Notes: a model not told the origin generated them from the letters alone. 64,000 bases of DNA from Actinomadura_C alba (GCF_039530285.1 NZ_BAAAOK010000011.1:620001-684000); one strand, 5' to 3'. Shown: positions 52,701 through 61,624, counted from the stretch's first letter. Translations and numbers: made by a program.

Positions 52701-53151
52701 GGCCGCCGTAGGAGTCCACGACACGCGAGGCGATCTGCCAGGCCACCGCCGGGCTGATCAGCCGCATGGTCGGCTCGAGCGCCTCCCGCAGCGCGTGGTC
52801 GCCGAAGATCCGGGCCGCGTAGGAGTGGTAGGTCGACACGGTGGGCTCGCCGTCGAGCACCTCCGGCGAGACCAGGTCGTCGTGCTCGCGGAGCTGATCG
52901 AGCCGCCTGCGCACCCTCGCGGCCAGCTCGGCGGCGGCCTTCCTGGTGAATGTGAGCCCGAGGACCCGCTCGGGCCGTACGAGCCCGTTCGCGACCAGCC
53001 ACACCACGCGGGAGGCCATCGTCTCGCTCTTGCCCGACCCGGCGCCGGCGACCACGGCCATCGGGGCCAGCGGCGACTGGACGACCGTGGCCTGTTCGAC
53101 GGTCGGCTCGGGCAGCCCGAGCCGCTGCGCGAGTTCACGCGGCGAGATCAA
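49777..53151 (-). CDS. adnB: AdnB-type helicase-nuclease subunit
   Basis: About 1,124 residues, started at TTG 53151, which lies 7 nt after the adnA stop. An SF1A helicase core has MAVVAGAGSGKSETMASRV (Walker A), VVLLDEYQDTSHAQLVLL, VGDPCQSIYGWRGA, LLTVHAAKGLEWPVVVVPGL and YVAVTRASYLLIATGYWW. The C-terminal RecB-type nuclease shows FHRWLETRWG, RGRMDAVFRTDDGYEVVDWKTGS (catalytic D-x-K) and QLAAYRIAWARL. With AdnA it forms the mycobacterial-type AdnAB end-resecting motor for recombinational repair. The tight spacing shows one operon with adnA. Confidence 0.93.
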   Translation of the reverse strand: MISPRELAQRLGLPEPTVEQATVVQSPLAPMAVVAGAGSGKSETMASRVVWLVANGLVRPERVLGLTFTRKAAAELAARVRRRLDQLREHDDLVSPEVLDGEPTVSTYHSYAARIFGDHALREALEPTMRLISPAVAWQIASRVVDSYGGPMDRIDWAPDTVTKAVMELSGDLSEHLRTGDDVRKVGEWLHERLAAVKKPLKPQRTIVERHAVREQLLPLIEAYTQAKSRREVIDYGDQMALAARIAYRHPEVGLVERSRYAVVLLDEYQDTSHAQLVLLRSLFGPVHGNAGHPVTAVGDPCQSIYGWRGASAGNLLRFARDFPLRRDQAPVARGPAPMAGDETVVPAPVERLSVSFRNGDRVLDVAARVQEELRADAQVVPRLLSGPSRRERGRVECALLATAEDEAERVAARIAHLQALPPETAPDGEPWAEERTEGLRFSDVAVLARKRSQFPLIRRALESRGIPVEVVGLGGLLTVPEVQDVVATLKVMHDPTAGASLARLLTGPRWRIGPRDLVALGRRARELAREVARDVTREEPPEGESQGEAPRDRADDTDPLRQLVSELSEETGSLVDALDDLGPPEHYTPEGLRRLRRLRDELRNLRGQVGLPLPDLVTEAERVLGLDIEVAARSGLDPVTARADLDAFIDAAARFAGDAEDPTLGAFLAYLQAAEAEEFGLEAGRVGETNSVKLLTVHAAKGLEWPVVVVPGLSYTPQKNGGPAKGSIFPSPPRSGTKWTDNPRLLPFPLRGDRADLPNLTGLEKDDLAAFDEACSERDMREERRLAYVAVTRASYLLIATGYWWGAASRPLGPSPFLEEIRETCLAGAGSVPVWTDPPAEGAVNPLLAEPDTAAWPRPPAGDRHAAIVEGAGMVDAAMTGRTPTWAGDAGLMAPDRRRMSAWARDVELLLAERDRGRGGDGLKVALPVQLSVSSLVSLARDPEALARHIRRPMPRRPAPYARRGTAFHRWLETRWGQQRLLDPDDLPGAADEGAADDGEFATLRARFEESVWAAREPLDVEVAFETVIGDRLIRGRMDAVFRTDDGYEVVDWKTGSPPSGDEARAASVQLAAYRIAWARLADVPIEQVSAAFHYVAANVTVRPADLLDLEGLTVLLDTIPVK

Positions 53152-53158
53152 GGAATGC

Positions 53159-56100
53159 TCACTCGCCGACCTGCCCGCCCTCGTCGTGGACGGGGCAGCA
53201 GGAACGCACCGGGCACGTACGGCAACCGTCGTTGGCGCGCGCCTCGAACACCGGGCTCGCCATACCGGTGGCGACCACCTCAACCAGCTTCTTGGGCCAG
53301 TCCGGGTCGTCGTCCTCGGCGGGCGGGGGCTGGTTCTGCTCCCGTGCCTTCGCGGTGAGCGACGCCTTGCCGACCTGGACCAGTTTGGCGCCGCCGGGCT
53401 CGATCAGCCCGTGCCGCTCGAAGGCACCGAGCATCACGGCGTACTGGTAGACACCGAGCTGAGGGTGCCGGGCGAGGTCGTCCTCGGGGACCTTCTGGGA
53501 CGAGGTCTTGATGTCGACGATGACCGCGCGGCCCTGCTGGTCGCGCTCGGCCCGGTCTATCCGGCCCTTGATGACGACCCGGCCGAGGTCGACCTTGAAC
53601 GACTCCTCGAGCGCGACGACCTCGTTGGGGTTATCCCGATGCCAGGTCAGGAACTTGTCCACCATCGTGGTGGCGGACTGTCGCTGCTTGTCGGAGTACC
53701 AGCCGCTGCGGAAGTCGAGGTCCTGCCAGATCTCGTCCAGCCGCTTGGCGATGTGCAGCTCGTTCACACCGTCGTCGACGCCGACCATCTCGGCCACCGC
53801 GTGGATGACCTTGCCCATGGTGCTGTACTCCCCCGGCGGGCCCTCCTGCGCGCCCACCGCCGACGCCAGCAGCCACCGCAGCCCGCAGGTGGTGAACGTC
53901 TCGACCTGGGAAGGCGAGATGGCGATCTGCTCGTCCTCGGCGAACGCCGGCCCGGCGTCCGACAGCCGGGTGATGGCGTACCAGAGCTCCGGCCGCGCTC
54001 CGCGCACGCCCGCACGGGCCAGCCGGGCCAGGTGACCGGCGGCCGCCCGGCGCAGCGCTTCGGGCCGGGACGGGTCCGCCACCACCGAGCGCAGGTCGGC
54101 GACGAGGGCCGACAGCGACAGCCAGCGGGTCTTCTCGTCGAGCTGCGCCTCTTCGAGGGTGCCCGGCACGAGGTCGCTCAGGAACCGGGACGGCCGTTCC
54201 TCGGTGTCGGCGCCGCCGACCGCCGTGACCACCAGCCGCCTGCGTGCCCGGGTGACGGCGACGTAGAACAGCCTGCGCTCCTCGTCGAGGAGCTTGGCGG
54301 CGACCGAGGCCCCCGCGACCTCGTCGACGGCCAGGTCACTGCCGGCGGCGACCTCGATCAGTTCTTCGATGCCCAGCAGGGAGCCGCGTAGCCGCAGGTC
54401 CGGCCACACGCCCTCCTGCACGCCCGCGACGACCACGACGTCCCATTCCAGGCCCTTGGCACGGTGCGCGGTGAGGATCCGTACGGCCTCGCCCTCGGGT
54501 GCCTGCTCGGCGAGCGAGTCACCGGGGATCTCCTGCGAGGCGAGGTCGTCGACGAACAGCTCCGGGCCCGCCTTGGGCAGCCGGTCGACGAACCGGGCGG
54601 CGTGGTCGAACAGCGCCACGACGGCGTCGAGGTCCCGGTCGGCCGCCGCGCCGCGCGCGCCGCCCCTGACGCTCTGCTCGAGCAGGGTCTCGGCGAGCCC
54701 GCTCTGCTGCCACACCGCCCACAGGACGTCCTCGGCGGTCCCGTTCCGCCGCGCCTCGTCTCGTACGGTCGCGAGCAAACCGGCGATCCGCTCGGCCGGC
54801 GCCCGTACCTTGGGGTGGACGAGGAGCAGCTCACGCGGGTCGTTCAGCGCCGCGACCAGCAGCTCGCTCTGCGGCCGTTCCCCACCGGACAGCGCCTCGA
54901 GATCGCGGAGCGCCCGCTTGAGCCGGCGCATGCTGAGGGCGTCGGCCCCGCCGAGCGGCCCGGTGAGCAGGTCCTCGGCCATCTCATCGTTCAGATGGCC
55001 GCGCTTCAGCGCGCATCGGAGCAGGATGATGATCGGCCGTACGGCCGGTTCGGCGTAGAGGGGCACCTCGTCGCCCGCCACCACGACCGGCACGCCCGCC
55101 TGGCTCAGAGCGCGCCGCAGGACCGGTACCTGCCGCACCGCCGACCGTACGAGCACGGCCATCCGCGACCACGGCACCCCGTCGAGCAGATGGGCGCGGC
55201 GCAGCTCGTCGGCGACGAGCGCTGACTCCTGGCTCACGCTGTCGGCGACGAGTACCTGTACCTCGCCCTCGTCGGCGCCGTCGACCGGCCGCAGCGCGCG
55301 GTGCTGTGTTGATGGCGCTCGCTCCGCTCGCGCGGCTCGGGGCGCTTCGAGGCGGCGGCTTCCCTCGTCGCTCCGGTCGCTCGTTCCTCGCTCCCTGCGC
55401 TCCTCAGTCCAGCCACCGCCGCGCCCCTCGCGGGGCCCATCGGCATGGTCCCTCGCGGTACCCATGGGCTCACTCGCGGGTCGAGCCGCCGCCGCACCAC
55501 TCGCAGGCAGCCGCTGTGCGATGCGCCGGGAGGCGTCCAGGAGCGCCGGGCCCATCCGGCGGCAGGTCTCCAGCGCGACCACGGGCGCCGACTCGCCCTC
55601 GGCGGTGCGGAACCGGTCCGGGAAGTCGAGGATGCCGCGCACGTCGGCGCCGCGGAACCCGTAGATCGACTGGTCGGGGTCGCCCACCACGACGAGGTCG
55701 CGGCCATCGCCGGCGAGCCGCTGCAGGAGGTACTCCTGTGCCGGGTCGGTGTCCTGGTACTCGTCGACGAACACGATGTCGTAGGCGTCGCGCTCGCGGA
55801 GCCGCACCTCTTCGTCGGTGAGCAGCCCGGCCGCGGCGCGGATCAGCTCGGCGTAGTCGTAGGACGGCACCGGATCGATGTCGAACCGGGCGGCGTAGCG
55901 GTCCATGAACCCGCCGATCGACACCCAGTCGGGGCGCCCTCGCACCCGGCCGAGTTCGATCAGCTCCGCCGGGCCGAAGCCGCGCTCGGCGGCACGCAGG
56001 TAGAAGTCCCTGAGCTCCTCGGCGAAGCCCTTCGTCGCCAGGGCGGGCCGGAGCCGCTCGGGCCACTGCGCGCCGCCGTCCTCGAGCTCGCCCTCGAGCA

Positions 56101-56509
56101 GCCGCCGAACCTCGAGCAGCTGCTCGGGACCGGACAGCAGCCTGGGAGGGTGGTCGTCGGCGAGGACGGCGTCACGGCGCAGCAGCGCGTAGGCGTAACT
56201 GTGGAAGGTCAGCGCGAGCGGGGAGCGGATGGTGCGGCGCAGCCGGCCGCTGATCCGCTGCCTCAGCTCGACCGCCGCCTTGCGGCTGAAGGTGAGGACC
56301 AGCACCCGCTCGGGATCGACGCCGCGGTTCTCGATCCGGTCGACGACCGCCTCGACGATCGTGGTCGTCTTGCCGGTGCCCGGCCCGGCCAGCACCAGTA
56401 TCGGCCCCCGCTCGTGCTCGACCACCCGCCGCTGGTGCTCGTCGAGCACGGGCGGGAGCGCGCGCGCCGGGCCGGCGCGACGCACGAGACGATAGGTGGC
56501 TTCTGGCAC
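53159..56509 (-). CDS. adnA: AdnA-type helicase-nuclease subunit
   Basis: About 1,116 residues from GTG 56509. The helicase part has PILVLAGPGTGKTTTIVEAV, IVFVDEYQDTDPAQEYLLQR, VVGDPDQSIYGFRGAD, ILTAHRAKGLEWDVVVVAGV and FYVAVTRARRRLVVTAV. The nuclease part has IKGRIDRAERDQQGRAVIVD, IKTSSQKV and a cysteine set FTTCGLRW..CRTCPVRSCCPV for an iron-sulfur cluster as in AddB/AdnA. A low-complexity Arg/Glu/Gly-rich insertion (about 55312-55500) interrupts the helicase between motif III and the next conserved block. Several upstream start codons are possible. Confidence 0.93.
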   Translation of the reverse strand: MPEATYRLVRRAGPARALPPVLDEHQRRVVEHERGPILVLAGPGTGKTTTIVEAVVDRIENRGVDPERVLVLTFSRKAAVELRQRISGRLRRTIRSPLALTFHSYAYALLRRDAVLADDHPPRLLSGPEQLLEVRRLLEGELEDGGAQWPERLRPALATKGFAEELRDFYLRAAERGFGPAELIELGRVRGRPDWVSIGGFMDRYAARFDIDPVPSYDYAELIRAAAGLLTDEEVRLRERDAYDIVFVDEYQDTDPAQEYLLQRLAGDGRDLVVVGDPDQSIYGFRGADVRGILDFPDRFRTAEGESAPVVALETCRRMGPALLDASRRIAQRLPASGAAAARPASEPMGTARDHADGPREGRGGGWTEERRERGTSDRSDEGSRRLEAPRAARAERAPSTQHRALRPVDGADEGEVQVLVADSVSQESALVADELRRAHLLDGVPWSRMAVLVRSAVRQVPVLRRALSQAGVPVVVAGDEVPLYAEPAVRPIIILLRCALKRGHLNDEMAEDLLTGPLGGADALSMRRLKRALRDLEALSGGERPQSELLVAALNDPRELLLVHPKVRAPAERIAGLLATVRDEARRNGTAEDVLWAVWQQSGLAETLLEQSVRGGARGAAADRDLDAVVALFDHAARFVDRLPKAGPELFVDDLASQEIPGDSLAEQAPEGEAVRILTAHRAKGLEWDVVVVAGVQEGVWPDLRLRGSLLGIEELIEVAAGSDLAVDEVAGASVAAKLLDEERRLFYVAVTRARRRLVVTAVGGADTEERPSRFLSDLVPGTLEEAQLDEKTRWLSLSALVADLRSVVADPSRPEALRRAAAGHLARLARAGVRGARPELWYAITRLSDAGPAFAEDEQIAISPSQVETFTTCGLRWLLASAVGAQEGPPGEYSTMGKVIHAVAEMVGVDDGVNELHIAKRLDEIWQDLDFRSGWYSDKQRQSATTMVDKFLTWHRDNPNEVVALEESFKVDLGRVVIKGRIDRAERDQQGRAVIVDIKTSSQKVPEDDLARHPQLGVYQYAVMLGAFERHGLIEPGGAKLVQVGKASLTAKAREQNQPPPAEDDDPDWPKKLVEVVATGMASPVFEARANDGCRTCPVRSCCPVHDEGGQVGE

Positions 56510-56784
56510 AACAGACGATTTCAGCAGATCATCGGGACAACACTGACCAAGAGAGCCGCATGTCGCGAATGTGACCCACGAAAAATCTGTCAGCGGCAGT
56601 GCCCGCAGGGTGCCGGCGGGCTGCGGATGCGAACGTTCGGTGCCGAGAACACGCCGAAGCGTCACCGGTCCGGCGCGGTCGGGCACGGTCGGGCGGCACG
56701 CCAATGAGTCCGGTCGGAACTGTCCACGCCACTGTTAGGTGGCCATATCTTGATCGCGGTCAGCAGCGGCCGGACAATTCGCTG

Positions 56785-57726
56785 ATGATGAGATATAGGG
56801 GCGTACTCGGCTCCGCTGTCGCGATCACCACGGTGGTCGCACTCGGCGCGTGCACGGGTGACGACGAGGGCTCCGGTTCAAAGAACGCCGGCGGGGGCAC
56901 GCAAACCCCGGCGATCTCGCCGCAGGAGTACCGCACAGCGCTGTCGGCGGCCACCACGCCGCTGAACTCGGCGCTCTCCGCCTTGGCCGACGCCAAGGCG
57001 TACAAAGGACTGACCCAGCGCATCAGCACCGCCGAAGAGGCGGCGGCCCAGGCCTCCGCCCGATTGGGAGTGGTGCGGCCGCCGGCCGCCGTGGCGGACG
57101 AGCACGTGAAACTGGTCGCCGCGTTGCAGCGGTTCAACGAGGACCTGCGGACGCTCGGCTCGGAGGTCGGCGACCGGGAGCTGTGCACCGCGGCCTCGGC
57201 ACGAGGGCGGCTCGGCCGGGCCGACGGGTCGACGGCCGTCCGCGACGTCGCCGCGGCCCTGACGGCGAAGGGACCCGACTACCGGGTCGACCTCAAGGTC
57301 CCGGCCGCCGTGAAGGAGCGCACCCGCCGGCTGCCGAACGGACGGTTCGTGCGGGCGGGCGCACGCGGCGCGCGCGGCACGCTGACCATCGACAACGGCG
57401 GCGGCAGCGACTCCGTGGTCACGCTGGCCAAGGGGAAGCGGCCGGTCTACTCCGTCTACGTGCGGAAGGGCAAGAAGTACACGGTGACCGGCGTGCGGGA
57501 CGGTACCTACCGCGTCTACTTCACCGGCGGGTCCGACTGGGACGCGGGAGCGAAGGGCTTCAGCCGCGACTGCGCGTTCGAGCGGTTCGAGGAGTCGCTG
57601 GCATTCCGCACGACGACGACGGCGACCCAGATCCGGTGGAGCACCTGGCGCATCACCCTGCAGCCCGTCACCGGCGGGAACGCGCGCACGTCCGAGGTCG
57701 ACCCCGAGGACTTCCCGGAGGGCTGA
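56785..57726 (+). CDS. Secreted lipoprotein of unknown function
   Basis: A 313-residue protein with a lipoprotein signal: AITTVVALGAC places the lipid Cys near residue 24. A helical region (about 45-145) with YRTALSAATTPLNSALSALA and VAALQRFNEDLRTLGSEVGD is followed by a beta-rich C-terminal domain including RGTLTIDNGGGSDSVVTLAK, YSVYVRKGKKYTVTGVRDGT and YRVYFTGGSDWD. It is anchored outside the membrane. I do not recognise a named family. It is divergent from adnA. Confidence 0.8.
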   Translation: MMRYRGVLGSAVAITTVVALGACTGDDEGSGSKNAGGGTQTPAISPQEYRTALSAATTPLNSALSALADAKAYKGLTQRISTAEEAAAQASARLGVVRPPAAVADEHVKLVAALQRFNEDLRTLGSEVGDRELCTAASARGRLGRADGSTAVRDVAAALTAKGPDYRVDLKVPAAVKERTRRLPNGRFVRAGARGARGTLTIDNGGGSDSVVTLAKGKRPVYSVYVRKGKKYTVTGVRDGTYRVYFTGGSDWDAGAKGFSRDCAFERFEESLAFRTTTTATQIRWSTWRITLQPVTGGNARTSEVDPEDFPEG

Positions 57727-57797
57727 CGTCCCGCCCGCCCCGGACGCAGGTATGGCCGGGCGGGCCACCCGATCCGCACGGCTCCGTGCGCTGCCCG

Positions 57798-58031
57798 CTA
57801 AGGGCGGATGCCGGCCTGGTCCGGTACGACCTTGGGCAGTGCGCGCAGCCAGCCGGCCAGGTCGGCGGGCCACCATCTGCCGGCGGTCGCCGACAGGGCG
57901 TCGGTCACCTCGGCCGCCGTCCGGTCCCCGGCCGTCAGAGCCCGTACGTTGTGCAGCGAGCCGAGCGCGGACACCACCTGGTCGGCCCGCTCGCCCGCCA
58001 CCACGACCACTGTGCTGCTCAGCCGCCGCAT
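57798..58031 (-). CDS. Small conserved-looking hypothetical protein
   Basis: A 77-residue protein: MRRLSSTVVVVAGERADQVV and TAAEVTDALSATAGRWWPAD, LAGWLRALPKVVP. It has no signal peptide or membrane segment. The composition and ending look protein-like, but no family is recognised. The next rightward gene starts 106 nt away in the opposite direction. Confidence 0.58.
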   Translation of the reverse strand: MRRLSSTVVVVAGERADQVVSALGSLHNVRALTAGDRTAAEVTDALSATAGRWWPADLAGWLRALPKVVPDQAGIRP

Positions 58032-58136
58032 GGCACGGATTCTAGGACGTTGATCGCAGCGTGTGCGCCCTGGCCCCGTGGGTAGGCCGCACAATGGTGC
58101 ACAAGGTTGAACGCGGCGGCACAGCGAGGCGGAGCA

Positions 58137-58622
58137 ATGATCGATCTGGCAGCCATCGAATCCGAGCGGGCGCGCATCCGGGAGACCTACCTCCACGATG
58201 ACCGGGCGGGCAGCTCGGCACGCGGCCTGCACCACATGGCGCTGCTGTCCTCGGACGTCGAACGGACCGTGCGGTTCTACCAGGAACTGCTCGAGTTCCC
58301 GCTGACCGAGATCTTCGAGAATCGCGACTACCAGGGTTCGAACCACTTCTTCTTCGACATCGGCAACGGCAACCTGCTCGCCTTCTTCGACTTCCCCGGC
58401 CTGGACCTCGGCCCGTACGCGGAGGTGCTCGGCGGGCTGCACCACATCGCCATCTCGGTCGACCCGGCGACCTGGGAGCGGCTGCGCGGCAAGCTCGACG
58501 CCGCCGGAGTCCCGTACCAGGTCGAGAGCGGCGCGTCGATCTACTTCCGCGACCCGGACGGCGCCCGGCTGGAACTGCTCGCCGACCCGCTCGGCGAGAT
58601 GTACGGCGACCGCGTGCTCTGA
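58137..58622 (+). CDS. VOC-family dioxygenase/glyoxalase-like protein
   Basis: A 161-residue protein from ATG 58137 (GGCGGAG upstream). LHHMALLSSDVERTVRFYQELLEFPLTEIFE gives the first His ligand. GGLHHIAISVDPATWERLRGKL gives the second module's His, and IYFRDPDGARLELLADPL the Glu ligand. The metal triad is thus intact, unlike in the other VOC protein of this window. The substrate is unknown. Confidence 0.88.
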   Translation: MIDLAAIESERARIRETYLHDDRAGSSARGLHHMALLSSDVERTVRFYQELLEFPLTEIFENRDYQGSNHFFFDIGNGNLLAFFDFPGLDLGPYAEVLGGLHHIAISVDPATWERLRGKLDAAGVPYQVESGASIYFRDPDGARLELLADPLGEMYGDRVL

Positions 58623-58676
58623 CCCGTCCTTCGGGCCGGTTGCGTTGTCCCCGCGAAAAGGCAGACCAGGGACCCT

Positions 58677-59645
58677 CTAGTCGGCTGCAGTGCGGGGCGT
58701 GGTCTTGCGGAACTCCCGGGCGGCGAGTTCGACGACGTGCTCGACCACGGCGATGCCGTCACCGGTGGTGGCATGGTGGTCCGACATGACGGCGATCAGC
58801 CAGTCGTGCCCGGGCGTCCGCACCCGGCCGATGCTGTTGATCGCCCAGAGCTTGCCGTGCGCGAGCCGTCGCTGCCAGCCGTTCTTCAGCGCGACCTGAT
58901 CGCCCTTGCGCGCGGCGGCGCTCACCCCCCACGCCTGCTCCTTGACGACGCTGCTCATCAACCGCAGAACGTACGCCCGGTCAGCGGCGTTCAGCGGGCC
59001 GTCGGTGCGGACCAGGTTCGCGAGCAGGCGGACCTGTTCCTCGGTCGTCGTGTCCGTGATGCCCCAGCAGTACAGGTCCAGGCACCTGCCGCCGGACGTA
59101 CGGGTATCGCGCAGCCCGAACCGGCGGTTGGCGGCGGCGACCCCGGTGGGTCCGCCGACCACTTCCCAGAGCCGGTCGGTCGCCTTGTTGTCGCTGTAGC
59201 GGATGGCCAGCCCGGCGAGCCGCCGTTCTTCGGCGCTGAGCGGCCGGGAACGCGTGCGCTTCCCCTTCGACGAGCGGCCCTGTCTCTGCAGGAGCAGGGT
59301 CATGAGGATGTCGACCTTGGCGCAGCTCGCCGTGACGAATCGCCGCTTCGGGTGGTAGCGGTAGGTGATCCCGGTCGTGAGGTCGCGCATGACCAGCGAC
59401 ACGGGCCGCCCACGGACGTAGCGGTCCAGCGCTCGGGTGAGCCCCTTGCGGTCGAGCTTGCGCGGCTTCGGCGTCGCGGTGGGAGCGGGCGGCGGCAACG
59501 GCGACGGGGCGGCCGCCGGGACGCTCGGGGACGCGACCGCGTGTGGAGGCGCCGTGTCCGCCGTACGGCCGAACGCCGCACCGCCGCAGAGGAGCAGCGG
59601 CGCCATGGTCAGGGCCGTCCACACAGTGAGGCGGGTCCGGCGCAC
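58677..59645 (-). CDS. Exported serine hydrolase of the class A beta-lactamase fold
   Basis: A 322-residue protein with a Sec signal and a Pro/Ala-rich linker. The SxxK site is TASCAKVDILMTLLLQ near residue 106, SDN is in RYSDNKATDRLW near residue 149, and the KTG-equivalent is ALKNGWQRRL near residue 254. The deacylating Glu region (omega loop) is not clear. It could be a beta-lactamase, a D,D-peptidase or a penicillin-binding-like hydrolase. It is present as a single gene without a regulator. Confidence 0.86.
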   Translation of the reverse strand: MRRTRLTVWTALTMAPLLLCGGAAFGRTADTAPPHAVASPSVPAAAPSPLPPPAPTATPKPRKLDRKGLTRALDRYVRGRPVSLVMRDLTTGITYRYHPKRRFVTASCAKVDILMTLLLQRQGRSSKGKRTRSRPLSAEERRLAGLAIRYSDNKATDRLWEVVGGPTGVAAANRRFGLRDTRTSGGRCLDLYCWGITDTTTEEQVRLLANLVRTDGPLNAADRAYVLRLMSSVVKEQAWGVSAAARKGDQVALKNGWQRRLAHGKLWAINSIGRVRTPGHDWLIAVMSDHHATTGDGIAVVEHVVELAAREFRKTTPRTAAD

Positions 59646-59770
59646 ACGGGCTCCTTCTGGGAGTGCTCACGCGGCGCCCATGCCTTCAGGCCCCCGCCTC
59701 CGGCGCATCGGCAAATGCCGCATATGGTCGCGAATGCTACAAGAAGGGCGCGCGCGGCCGGCGTCCCGGC

Positions 59771-60076
59771 CTACGAGCCGTCCCAGCGGGCCCTGCGCAT
59801 GTCGACGCGGGCACCGTCCGGTCGCAACGGAGTCCCCTCGGCGGCGTAGCGCTCCAACGCCTCCCGCTCATGACCGGGCAGCGGCCGGCCGTCGGCACGG
59901 ATCACCCGCCACCACGGCACACCACCGCCCTGCGTCGACATCACCCGGCCGACCTGCCGTGGCCCGCCGAGCCCCAGATACTCGGCAATGTCGCCATACG
60001 ACATGACCCGTCCGGCCGGGATGCGCTCTACGACGTCGAGCACCAGTTCGGCGAACTCATCGGGATCGGTTGGCAC
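59771..60076 (-). CDS. Alkyltransferase-like (ATL/MGMT-family) protein
   Basis: A 101-residue protein. It has VVERIPAGRVMSYGDIAEYLG (the DNA-binding winged helix), RQVGRVMS with the Arg finger, and PWWRVIRADGRP where true O6-alkylguanine transferases have PCHRV. The Cys is replaced by Trp, so it cannot take the alkyl group but should bind alkylated DNA and hand it to excision repair, as known for ATL proteins. Confidence 0.9.
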   Translation of the reverse strand: MPTDPDEFAELVLDVVERIPAGRVMSYGDIAEYLGLGGPRQVGRVMSTQGGGVPWWRVIRADGRPLPGHEREALERYAAEGTPLRPDGARVDMRRARWDGS

Positions 60077-60103
60077 CGGTGCACCCCCTCGCCGTCCCCA
60101 CGA

Positions 60104-61624
60104 TCACGGTTGCCAGTTCGGGTGGTTCGGATAATGCGGGTGGTTCGGATGGTGCGGCGCGTGGTTCGGATGGTGCGCTTGGTTCGGATGGTGCGGCGCT
60201 TGGTTCGGATGGTGCGCTTGGTTCGGATGGTGCGGCGCTTGGTTCGGATGGTGCGGGGCGTGGTTCGGATGGTGCGCCTGGTTCGGATACTGCTGGTGGT
60301 ACATCGGGGCGGCCGGCGGCAACGGGGGCGCCGGCTGGCCGCGCCTGCGCCTGCGGGCGACCATCCAGACGGCGGTGCCGATCAGCCCGAGCAGCCCCAA
60401 GGCGCCGAGCCCTCCGCCGATCGCCAGCGGCGCAACGTCGTGCCGCACGACCTGTACCGGGCCCGGCTCGTCCTCCGCGAACCGCTGGGCGGCGCCCAGG
60501 CCCACGCCCTCCGTCTTGGCGCTCTCCAGCTTCTTGGCCGCCTCGAGAGCACCGGCGGCGTTGACCTCGCCGAACCCCACTCCGGAGTCATAGCCACCGG
60601 ACGGGCGATGAGCCGTGCTCGCCACGATCGCCTGGGTGACCAGCGCCGGGGAGAGCTTGGGGTACTTCGACCGGACGAGCGCCGCGACCCCGGAGACGAA
60701 CGCGGTGGCCGGGCTGGTCCCGTCGCCGACCCAGTACTGGTTTCCCGGGCCCGCGCCCAGGATCCGTACGCCCGGCGCCGAGACCACGACGGCGGAGTTG
60801 CGGTTGGAGAACCCGGCGTGCCGGTGGTCGGCGGTCACGGCGGCGACCGAGATCACGCCTGGGAAGGAGGCCGGGTAGGAGTACGGTGCGTGGCCGGTGC
60901 GGCGAGCCCTCCTGGACGCGCCCGCGTTCCCCGACGCCGCGACGACCACCACACCCCGGGAGATGGCGTACGCGACCGCCTGACGCTCCTGCTTGGTCGG
61001 CAGGGCCTTGCCCAGCGACATATTGATCACATCGGCCCCGTGGTCCACCGCGTAGCGGATGCCGTCGGCGATCGTGTCGCTGAACCGCTCGTTGCTGTTG
61101 AAGTGGCCGAATCCCGGTTCGTCGTTCTCCAGGATCACCCGCAGGGCGAGGATCTTGGCCTCGGGCGCCACGCCGATCATGCCGTCGAGTCGCCCTGAGC
61201 CGTGGCCGTGCCCTGCGATGATCGAGGCCATGTTCGTGCCGTGCAGCCGCTTTGCGGCGACGCCGGGCGGGTTGGCGCCCTTGGTCAGGTCGGGCCCCGT
61301 CGTCACCGAGCCGACCAGGTCCTGCTGCCGCGCGTCCACGCCCGAGTCGAGCACCGCGACGGTCGTGCCCTTGCCCTTGGTGATGTTCCAGGCGCGCTGC
61401 ACGTCGAGGGACGACAGCACCGGCCACATCTCGTCGCGGATCTCGTCTGCGTGCGCGTCCGTGATGAACACGGGCGGGCCGACGAGGGCGACGGCCGTCG
61501 CGCACGCGACCAGCCGCGTGCCGGCCTGTGCGCCCGGCCACCTGCCGCGCCGTCCGCCGGGCGGTCTGCCGCGCCGTCCACCGGGCCGATGGCCGCGCAC
61601 CCGCAGGCCCCTCAGCATGACCAC
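60104..61624 (-). CDS. Mycosin-like S8 serine protease with His-Pro-Asn repeat tail
   Basis: About 506 residues (GTG 61624 or ATG 61618). A basic N-terminus, a membrane/signal segment (LVACATAVALVGPP) and a subtilase domain follow, with TTVAVLDSGVDAR (Asp), KRLHGTNMASIIAGHG (His), VVVVAASGNAG and GDGTSPATAFVSGVAALV (Ser). A second membrane segment (GALGLLGLIGTAVWMVA) precedes a tail with many HHPNQA/HHPNHA units. This architecture is that of type VII secretion mycosins, but no ESX genes are nearby. Its start overlaps the preceding gene's stop. Confidence 0.9.
   Translation of the reverse strand: MVMLRGLRVRGHRPGGRRGRPPGGRRGRWPGAQAGTRLVACATAVALVGPPVFITDAHADEIRDEMWPVLSSLDVQRAWNITKGKGTTVAVLDSGVDARQQDLVGSVTTGPDLTKGANPPGVAAKRLHGTNMASIIAGHGHGSGRLDGMIGVAPEAKILALRVILENDEPGFGHFNSNERFSDTIADGIRYAVDHGADVINMSLGKALPTKQERQAVAYAISRGVVVVAASGNAGASRRARRTGHAPYSYPASFPGVISVAAVTADHRHAGFSNRNSAVVVSAPGVRILGAGPGNQYWVGDGTSPATAFVSGVAALVRSKYPKLSPALVTQAIVASTAHRPSGGYDSGVGFGEVNAAGALEAAKKLESAKTEGVGLGAAQRFAEDEPGPVQVVRHDVAPLAIGGGLGALGLLGLIGTAVWMVARRRRRGQPAPPLPPAAPMYHQQYPNQAHHPNHAPHHPNQAPHHPNQAHHPNQAPHHPNQAHHPNHAPHHPNHPHYPNHPNWQP
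60119..60290 (-). repeat. Tandem 15-nt class repeats encoding the HHPN tail
   Basis: Units around GGTTCGGATGGTGCG (rightward reading) recur about ten times, with variants TTGGTTCGGATGGTGC and GTGGTTCGGATGGTGC. They lie in frame at the 3' end of the mycosin-like gene and encode His-His-Pro-Asn-Gln/His-Ala. Copy number is likely to vary between strains. Confidence 0.85.

Noticed and set aside
51055..53358. Rightward 767-codon frame over adnB
   Set aside because: Antisense to the helicase motifs; Gly/Arg/Val-rich with no recognisable domain.
49777..56509. RecBCD or AddAB instead of AdnAB
   Set aside because: Both subunits carry a helicase core and a nuclease motif, there is no RecC- or RecD-like partner, and the gene position matches mycobacterial adnAB.
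60119..60290. CRISPR-like array
   Set aside because: The repeats are short and directly adjacent without unique spacers, and they encode an in-frame His-Pro-Asn tail of the protease.
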